A stretch of DNA of 6,499 nucleotides. Origin: Clostridiales bacterium. Its GTDB lineage: Bacteria > Bacillota_A > Clostridia > Lachnospirales > Bianqueaceae. The stretch covers positions 5,581 through 12,079 of the forward strand of contig JAHZBS010000060.1 of assembly GCA_019423265.1 (NCBI GenBank), in the 5' to 3' direction. The translations under genes were made by a program, and so were the position numbers. The notes under the pieces are model-generated. The model was given only the letters and a program-made list of their open reading frames with translations. It was not told the origin of the DNA and did not search any database. This document shows, in pieces, positions 1-4,425 of this stretch (position 1 is its first letter; every line of letters begins with the position of its first letter).

Positions 1-614
1 GCAAAAAGTCTCTGCTGTATGACAAAAAGGGGGAGGAGCACTATAATCTGATTTCCGCGCTTCATAAGTCTATGCGCAACAGCGATGTGGACGCGGCGTT
101 ATATTGGCTCTCCAGAATGTTGGAGGCAGGGGAGGATCCCCTCTATGTGGCGAGGCGGCTGATCCGGTTTGCCAGTGAGGATATCGGGATGGCGGACAGC
201 CGGGCTCTGGAAATCGCTGTGGCGGCTTATCAGGCCAGTCATTTCAATGGAATGCCAGAATGCAATGTCAATCTGGCGCACGCGGTCGTCTATCTGTCCA
301 TGGCGCCAAAATCCAATTCCGTCTATATAGCCTACGGAAAGGCGAGGGAGGACGCGATGAACAGGATGGCGGAGCCGGTACCGCTGGCGATTCGAAATGC
401 GCCCACCAGGCTCATGCAGGAGTTACACTACGGGGAGGGATACCAGTACGCCCATGATGCGGAGGACAAGCTAACCAACCTCCAATGCCTGCCGGATTCA
501 CTGGTTGGACGGAAGTATTACACGCCGTCAACCCAAGGGTCAGAAGCCCGGGTGAAGGAGCGATTGGATAAGATAGAGGCCTGGAAGAGAGAGCAAAAGA
601 ACGCCGAAAAATAA
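1..614 (+). CDS. rarA: Replication-associated recombination protein A (RarA/MgsA), C-terminal part, 5' truncated by window
   Basis: RarA is a cytoplasmic AAA+ ATPase (clamp-loader-like, tetrameric) that acts at stalled replication forks and gaps. The window starts inside the gene: reading from base 3 gives 203 residues up to the TAA at 612-614, against roughly 430-440 aa for the family, so the Walker A/B ATPase half lies upstream. What is visible is the end of the AAA lid region followed by the MgsA C-terminal tetramerisation domain (visible residues ~16-180). Family landmarks are [63 protein letters not shown] and [11 protein letters not shown]. The tail is a charged helix ([16 protein letters not shown]), typical of the family. 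An internal ATG at 72 is not the start, because homology continues upstream of it. No frameshift or missing segment is seen. Identification rests on recognised motifs, not on a database search. Confidence 0.95.
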   Translation, partial: KKSLLYDKKGEEHYNLISALHKSMRNSDVDAALYWLSRMLEAGEDPLYVARRLIRFASEDIGMADSRALEIAVAAYQASHFNGMPECNVNLAHAVVYLSMAPKSNSVYIAYGKAREDAMNRMAEPVPLAIRNAPTRLMQELHYGEGYQYAHDAEDKLTNLQCLPDSLVGRKYYTPSTQGSEARVKERLDKIEAWKREQKNAEK

Positions 615-784
615 AGCTTCATTTACCGCAGGTTCTTTGGTAGGAGCAGTCACAGAGATTTTTTAGAAAATGCTGTATGGAGCGAAACATCAGCTCTTGC
701 AATTTGTGTCCCGAATATCCTTGTACTATGCTCAAGAACTATCAAATAAAATATGTAAATAAATGCAATCAACTATAAATCCAA

Positions 785-834
785 GACAGAGACACCCTGC
801 AAGACCTAAAAATCTTGCAGGGTGTCTCTCTGTC
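785..834. terminator. Long perfect-stem hairpin, candidate terminator without a clear U-tract
   Basis: Bases 788-804 (AGAGACACCCTGCAAGA) pair perfectly with 813-829 (TCTTGCAGGGTGTCTCT): a 17-bp stem with an 8-nt loop, CCTAAAAA. The stem can be lengthened by pairing 785-788 (GACA) with 831-834 (TGTC) if two bases (829-830) bulge out. It lies 171 bp past the rarA stop and upstream of the next promoter, a natural place for a terminator. However, neither side carries a proper T-run (right side CAAACATCATTTTAAC; left side on the minus strand GGATTTATAG), so the terminator call is tentative. It could instead be a protein-binding palindrome or part of a small RNA. Confidence 0.45.
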
Positions 835-886
835 AAACATCATTTTAACACATACATTCCGGCCCAACAAAAATTTGTATATCCAT

Positions 887-915
887 TTGTGTTTTATCCC
901 AAGATCGTGTATAAT
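887..915 (+). promoter_or_regulatory. Sigma-A-type promoter for the XpaC-like gene
   Basis: A perfect -10 box TATAAT occupies 910-915. At 17-bp spacing the -35 position reads TTGTGT (887-892), which matches only the TTG of TTGACA. Transcription would begin near 922, giving a leader of about 20-25 nt before the ATG at 945. It is the only consensus -10 in the gap, and its distance to the RBS is right. The weak -35 lowers confidence. Confidence 0.55.
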
Positions 916-931
916 AAGAGAAGACTGTTTT

Positions 932-937
932 GGAGGG
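932..937 (+). promoter_or_regulatory. Ribosome binding site deciding the start of the XpaC-like gene
   Basis: GGAGGG is followed by a 7-nt spacer and then ATG at 945. This favours ATG 945 over the in-frame TTG at 930, which precedes and overlaps this site and could not use it. Confidence 0.75.
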
Positions 938-944
938 ACAAAGG

Positions 945-2111
945 ATGGACAACCATGATTTTTCAAATATAGGTCAACAGATTAAATCTATGGTGCAGGA
1001 TGCGATCAACACGATGGATTTTAAAAAGTTGAATCAAGATATTGGCAGCACGGTCAACAGCGCGCTAAACGAGCTCAAGGAGGGGATTCGGTCCGCCGGG
1101 CAGGGGGCGAGGCCGGAAGCCCAGCGCCCGAAGACGCCGCCAGTGAATGTGAATGCAGCGCCCCCTCCTGTAGCCCGCTCACAGGCCTACATCAATCCAA
1201 AGCCAGCCGGAAGCGTCTCTGGCGTCTTGTGTATCGTGTTCGGCGCCATCGGCCTCGGATTTGCGGGGATCGCCCTGGCGGTATCCACCATCGTGGGGGC
1301 CGTCAACAATAGCCTGGCGGCGCTGGGAGGTACGGCGCTGGGCTACATTGCGCCATTAGCCGTCCTCTGCGGATGCCTGATGACGAGAGGGGTGTATCTG
1401 CGCAAGCGTGTGGCCAGGTTTCGACAGTATACCCGGCAGTTGCGGGGGCGGACCTACTGCCAGGTGAAAGAGCTGGCCGACCATATCGGCAAGTCAGTAA
1501 AATTTGTGGCGAAGGACGTTCGCAAGATGATCCGGCTGGGCATGTTTCCGGAAGGCCGCCTGGATGACCAGCAGAGCTGTTTGATGTTGAATGATGAGAC
1601 GTATCAGCAGTATGTGGATGCGCAGGAGGCACATAAGCAGAAGATGGCGCAGGCGAAGGAAGGCCAGGCGGTTCTATCTCCCGAGGACAGAGCCGTTATT
1701 GAGGAGGGACGCCGTTACATCGCACAGATCCGGGAGATGAACGATGCGATTCCCGGGGAAGAGGTATCGGCGCAGTTAGAACAGCTGGAGATGGTAACGT
1801 CTAAGATATTCTCCCACGTGGAGCGGCATCCGGAGCAGATTCCCGAAATCCGCAAATTTATGGCCTATTACCTGCCGACGACGCTAAAATTGGTTAAGGC
1901 GTACCGGGAATTTGATTCCCAGACGATCGAGGGCGAGACGATTTCATCAGCCAAAGCGGAGATTCAAAATACGCTGGATACCATCAACATGGCCTTTGTC
2001 AAGCTGTTGGATAGCCTATTTGAAGATGCCGCATTCGATATATCGACGGATATCACCGTTTTGCAGACGATGTTGGCCCAGGAGGGGCTGACAAAGAAAG
2101 ATTTTGGGTAA
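945..2111 (+). CDS. XpaC-like membrane protein ('5-bromo-4-chloroindolyl phosphate hydrolysis' family)
   Basis: 388 aa from ATG 945. The N-terminus (1-50) is a predicted amphipathic helical stretch (FSNIGQQIKSMVQDAINTMDFKKL), followed by a Pro/Ala-rich linker (~51-90). Two hydrophobic segments follow (~92-118 and ~124-147), then a very basic stretch (RKRVARFRQYTRQLRGR), so the C-terminal part should be cytoplasmic. Residues ~168-225 (GRTYCQVKELADHIGKS, DVRKMIRLGMFPEG, CLMLNDETYQQYV) look like a winged-helix-like domain. The helical C-terminus (~247-388; HPEQIPEIRKFMAYYLPTTLKLVKAY, DTINMAFVKLLDSLFED, FDISTDITVLQTMLAQ) is the XpaC-like hallmark. The family name comes from an indicator-substrate phenotype in Bacillus; the true function is not established, and no phosphatase or hydrolase active site is evident here. 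Bacillus XpaC is about half this length, so the N-terminal ~200 residues are extra. The usual partner TelA (toxic anion resistance) is not adjacent. Transcribed from its own promoter just upstream. Confidence 0.82.
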   Translation: MDNHDFSNIGQQIKSMVQDAINTMDFKKLNQDIGSTVNSALNELKEGIRSAGQGARPEAQRPKTPPVNVNAAPPPVARSQAYINPKPAGSVSGVLCIVFGAIGLGFAGIALAVSTIVGAVNNSLAALGGTALGYIAPLAVLCGCLMTRGVYLRKRVARFRQYTRQLRGRTYCQVKELADHIGKSVKFVAKDVRKMIRLGMFPEGRLDDQQSCLMLNDETYQQYVDAQEAHKQKMAQAKEGQAVLSPEDRAVIEEGRRYIAQIREMNDAIPGEEVSAQLEQLEMVTSKIFSHVERHPEQIPEIRKFMAYYLPTTLKLVKAYREFDSQTIEGETISSAKAEIQNTLDTINMAFVKLLDSLFEDAAFDISTDITVLQTMLAQEGLTKKDFG

Positions 2112-2122
2112 AGATTGTCGGG

Positions 2123-2159
2123 AGAGATGTGGTACAGCGCGTATTCCGACTGCATCTCT
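2123..2159 (+). repeat. Hairpin between the XpaC-like and GH78 genes
   Basis: AGAGATGTGGT (2123-2133) can pair with ACTGCATCTCT (2149-2159): 11 bp including two G-U pairs, with a 15-nt loop. It starts 11 nt after the XpaC-like stop and ends 5 nt before the GH78 Shine-Dalgarno sequence. It has no U-tract, so it is a poor intrinsic terminator. A role as mRNA end-stabiliser, attenuator or chance fold cannot be separated from sequence alone. The left arm contains the 9-mer TGTGGTACA (2128-2136, running into the loop) that recurs before the next gene. Confidence 0.4.
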
Positions 2160-2177
2160 GATTGAGGAGGGGCGACC

Positions 2178-4364
2178 ATGACGAGTAAAGAAATGTTTGG
2201 GGGAGCCAGTTGGGTTTCGCCTGGGAGCGGGACAGATACGCCCTGTCTCCGCAAGGTATTCGAGTGCAGGAGAGGAGAGACAGGCAGAATCACCATCTGC
2301 GGGTTAGGTTTTTTTGAGCTGTATATCAATGGACATCGTGTGAATGAGGACGTATTCGTACCCGTCAACAGCGATTATCACCCGATGCCGCAGGCCCACT
2401 GTGTCCAGGCATATGGCGAGGAATTGCGGCATCGGATCTACTGTATGACCTTTGACATTACGGAGTGGCTGCGGGATGGAGCCAATTGTATCGGCGTCAT
2501 GCTGGGACCGGGATACTATGCCAGCCAACCGCGATATGGGGATGTAAAGGCCTGCTGGACCATTGAACTTGCCGATGAAACTTCAACGGTGTACCGTTCG
2601 GATTCAGATGAGACAGTGAAGTGGGCACAGGGGCCAGTCCTGACCAGCGATTTCTATAAAGGGGAGGTCCAGGACGACGGCTACCGCATGGAAGGCTGGA
2701 TGGGGCCTGAATATGATGACGCAGCGTGGCATAGGGTGGAGATCGCGCCGGCGCCCGACAGCGAATATTATCTCCAAGATTGCCCGGCCGACCGTGTGAT
2801 TCGTCACTGTAAACCAATCTTAATTCGGGAGACCGATGCCCATCGGATCTACGATGTGGGGGAAAATATAAGCGGCTATCCCATAATCCGCTGTGACAGC
2901 CGGACGCCGCAGACGATCCTGCTTCGAGTCGGGGAGGAGTACACGCCGGAGGGAGAACTGGAGGAAGCGCGGGTTCATGGGCAAAAGAGCCTTTTTCGGA
3001 CAGACGGAACCCCCAGGCGGTACCACACCCGGTTTACCTGGAATGCATTCCGGTATGTGGAGGTTACCAAGAATGCCGTTGTGGACGACTGTGCGGTCAT
3101 TCATTCGGCGGTGGCGGTGACGAGTACCTTTTCTTCAGGGCAGGGGACGTTGAACTGGCTGTACGACGCATATCTGCGGACCCAGCTCTGCAATATGCAC
3201 GGGGGAATTCCATCGGATTGTCCGCATTTGGAACGGCATGGCTATACAGGGGACGGACAATTGACCTGTGAGGCCGCCATGTTGCTGTTGGATGGACAAG
3301 CTTTCTATCGGAAATGGATCCGGGATATCTCGGATTGTCAGGACCTTCACTCCGGCCACGTGCAGTACACGGCGCCATATTTTCACGCGGGCGGCGGGCC
3401 TGGCGGATGGGGCTGCGCCATCGTCGAGGTACCCTATGTCTACTACAAGCAGTACGGCGACACGCAGGTGCTGGAGGAATTGTATCCTCAGATGCTTCGA
3501 TATTTTGACTATCTGGATGTACACAGCGAGGGGGACCTGGTCGCAAGCGATCAGCCGGGACTCTGGTGCCTTGGCGACTGGTGTACGCCTGAACCCATCC
3601 GAATTCCGGAGCCTCTCGTCAATACATACTATTATGTGAAGTCGCTCCACAGGGTGATGGAGATTGCCGCCATCCTGGGGATGGCGGATGACATCGTGGA
3701 TCTTGCACTGCGGGCCCAGCAAAAATCCATTGCGCTGGTGAAACGCTATTATGACCCGGAGACAGGGGATTTTGCCGGCAATATACAGGGAGCCAACGCC
3801 TTTATGGCGGATCTGGGGCTCGGGGATGAGCGCACACTGCGCAATATGGTGTCCCGGTACGAATCCTATGGAATGTATGACACAGGAATTTTTGGCACAG
3901 ATGTGGTCACCCGTGTCCTTTTTGAGAGGGGGTATGGCCAGCTGGCCTACGATCTGCTGACATCGGAGGGGCTGTATTCCTTTGCCAATTGGAAGCGCCA
4001 GGGGGCGACAACCCTGTGGGAATACTGGACTGGGGAGCGCTCTCACAGCCATCCCATGTTTGGCGCTGTCACCCGGTATCTGTTCCAGTACTTGCTGGGA
4101 ATTCGGCAGCGGCCTGAATCAGCTGGATATCAGAGCATTGAGATTGCGCCGTATCCCATACCGGAATTGACCGACATCAGGGGCAGTATTATGACGCCCA
4201 GAGGGGAGATTCGGGTGGAAATTCAGCGAAAGGATGGAAAAGCGCGGTTTCAGATCCATATAGCACCCAATGTGCAGGCGGAGTTTTCCTATGGGACCAA
4301 TCGCCAGCGGTTGGAAGCGGGAGATCACACCATCTGTGTCGACGAGATCGTGTACATTTTTTAG
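2178..4364 (+). CDS. GH78 alpha-L-rhamnosidase-like glycoside hydrolase, cytoplasmic
   Basis: 728 aa from ATG 2178, with AGGAGG at 2165-2170 and a 7-nt spacer. GH78 enzymes release terminal alpha-L-rhamnose from glycosides or polysaccharides by an inverting mechanism. Order: N-terminal beta-sandwich region (~35-190; GLGFFELYINGHRV, MLGPGYYA, GPEYDDAAW), rhamnosidase concanavalin-like domain (~205-315; YDVGENISGYPII, FRTDG, FTWNAFRYVEV), six-hairpin (alpha/alpha)6 catalytic domain (~325-640), C-terminal beta domain (~645-728). The catalytic signature is D347-C-P-H-L-E352-R-H-G-Y-T-G-D359, with E352 as probable general acid; TTLWE615 followed by SHSH625PMFG fits the general base and nearby His of the family. 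At 351 a Leu stands where many members have Arg. It is shorter than many GH78 proteins and has no signal peptide or anchor, so the substrate must be imported; no transporter is in the window. No promoter is obvious in the 66-bp upstream gap, so it may be read through from the previous gene. Substrate specificity cannot be told from sequence. Confidence 0.88.
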   Translation: MTSKEMFGGASWVSPGSGTDTPCLRKVFECRRGETGRITICGLGFFELYINGHRVNEDVFVPVNSDYHPMPQAHCVQAYGEELRHRIYCMTFDITEWLRDGANCIGVMLGPGYYASQPRYGDVKACWTIELADETSTVYRSDSDETVKWAQGPVLTSDFYKGEVQDDGYRMEGWMGPEYDDAAWHRVEIAPAPDSEYYLQDCPADRVIRHCKPILIRETDAHRIYDVGENISGYPIIRCDSRTPQTILLRVGEEYTPEGELEEARVHGQKSLFRTDGTPRRYHTRFTWNAFRYVEVTKNAVVDDCAVIHSAVAVTSTFSSGQGTLNWLYDAYLRTQLCNMHGGIPSDCPHLERHGYTGDGQLTCEAAMLLLDGQAFYRKWIRDISDCQDLHSGHVQYTAPYFHAGGGPGGWGCAIVEVPYVYYKQYGDTQVLEELYPQMLRYFDYLDVHSEGDLVASDQPGLWCLGDWCTPEPIRIPEPLVNTYYYVKSLHRVMEIAAILGMADDIVDLALRAQQKSIALVKRYYDPETGDFAGNIQGANAFMADLGLGDERTLRNMVSRYESYGMYDTGIFGTDVVTRVLFERGYGQLAYDLLTSEGLYSFANWKRQGATTLWEYWTGERSHSHPMFGAVTRYLFQYLLGIRQRPESAGYQSIEIAPYPIPELTDIRGSIMTPRGEIRVEIQRKDGKARFQIHIAPNVQAEFSYGTNRQRLEAGDHTICVDEIVYIF

Positions 4365-4393
4365 TGGCAATACCGGAGCTATTGTGGTACAAT
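4364..4393 (+). promoter_or_regulatory. Extended -10 promoter for the fusion gene, overlapping the GH78 stop
   Basis: TGGTACAAT at 4385-4393 is an extended -10 element (TGn followed by TACAAT, 5 of 6 matches to TATAAT). GTGGCA at 4364-4369 is a 4-of-6 match to TTGACA at 18-bp spacing, starting on the last base of the GH78 stop codon. Transcription would start near 4400, leaving a ~26-nt leader that carries the RBS. It suggests that the last gene can be transcribed independently of GH78. Confidence 0.55.
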
Positions 4394-4395
4394 AG
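4379..4395. promoter_or_regulatory. Palindromic operator candidate over the -10 box
   Basis: CTATTGT-GGT-ACAATAG is a perfect inverted repeat with 7-bp arms and a 3-bp centre, covering the whole -10 element. A dimeric repressor bound here would block RNA polymerase. The matching regulator is not in the window and I do not recognise the motif as a known regulator's consensus. It is not a terminator: there is no T-run after it, and it lies upstream of the likely transcript start. Confidence 0.5.
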
Positions 4396-4410
4396 ATGAA
4401 AACACTCGAT

Positions 4411-4415
4411 GGAGG
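4411..4415 (+). promoter_or_regulatory. Ribosome binding site of the fusion gene
   Basis: GGAGG lies 10 nt before ATG 4426. An in-frame ATG at 4417 is only 1 nt from this site, too close to use it, so 4426 is preferred; the upstream choice would add just three residues (MKN). Confidence 0.7.
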
Positions 4416-4425
4416 AATGAAAAAT

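Larger units (their letters stand above)
615..944. other. Intergenic region between rarA and the XpaC-like gene
   Basis: A 330-bp stretch without a convincing gene. It is A+T-rich around 735-780 and contains a long hairpin at 785-834 and the promoter and RBS of the next gene at about 887-937. A small open frame (763-972, +) has no RBS, runs through the hairpin and into the next gene, and reads as noise. The part 615-784 shows no strong inverted repeat, tRNA or riboswitch that I could recognise on either strand. 6S RNA genes often sit beside rarA in Firmicutes, so a small RNA here is possible, but I see no clear support for one. Confidence 0.6.

Noticed and set aside
615..784. 6S RNA gene next to rarA
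   Set aside because: The location would fit a pattern seen in Firmicutes, but I could not find the long closing stem or central bubble, nor a convincing promoter; it needs a covariance-model search.
930..944. TTG at 930 as an earlier start of the XpaC-like gene
   Set aside because: The only good RBS (932-937) lies downstream of this codon and is correctly spaced for ATG 945.
763..972. 69-codon + strand frame in the rarA/XpaC-like gap
   Set aside because: It has no Shine-Dalgarno sequence, reads through the long hairpin and the promoter, overlaps the next gene's start, and shows no recognisable protein features.
2035..2046. 12-bp palindrome TCGATATATCGA near the end of the XpaC-like gene
   Set aside because: It lies within codons for a conserved stretch (AFDISTD) and has no promoter near it; most likely chance.
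3135..4052. 305-codon open frame on the minus strand inside the GH78 gene
   Set aside because: It is fully antisense to a well-supported gene, has no recognisable domain, and its composition (many His/Pro/Arg/Ile) is that of a complement of coding DNA.
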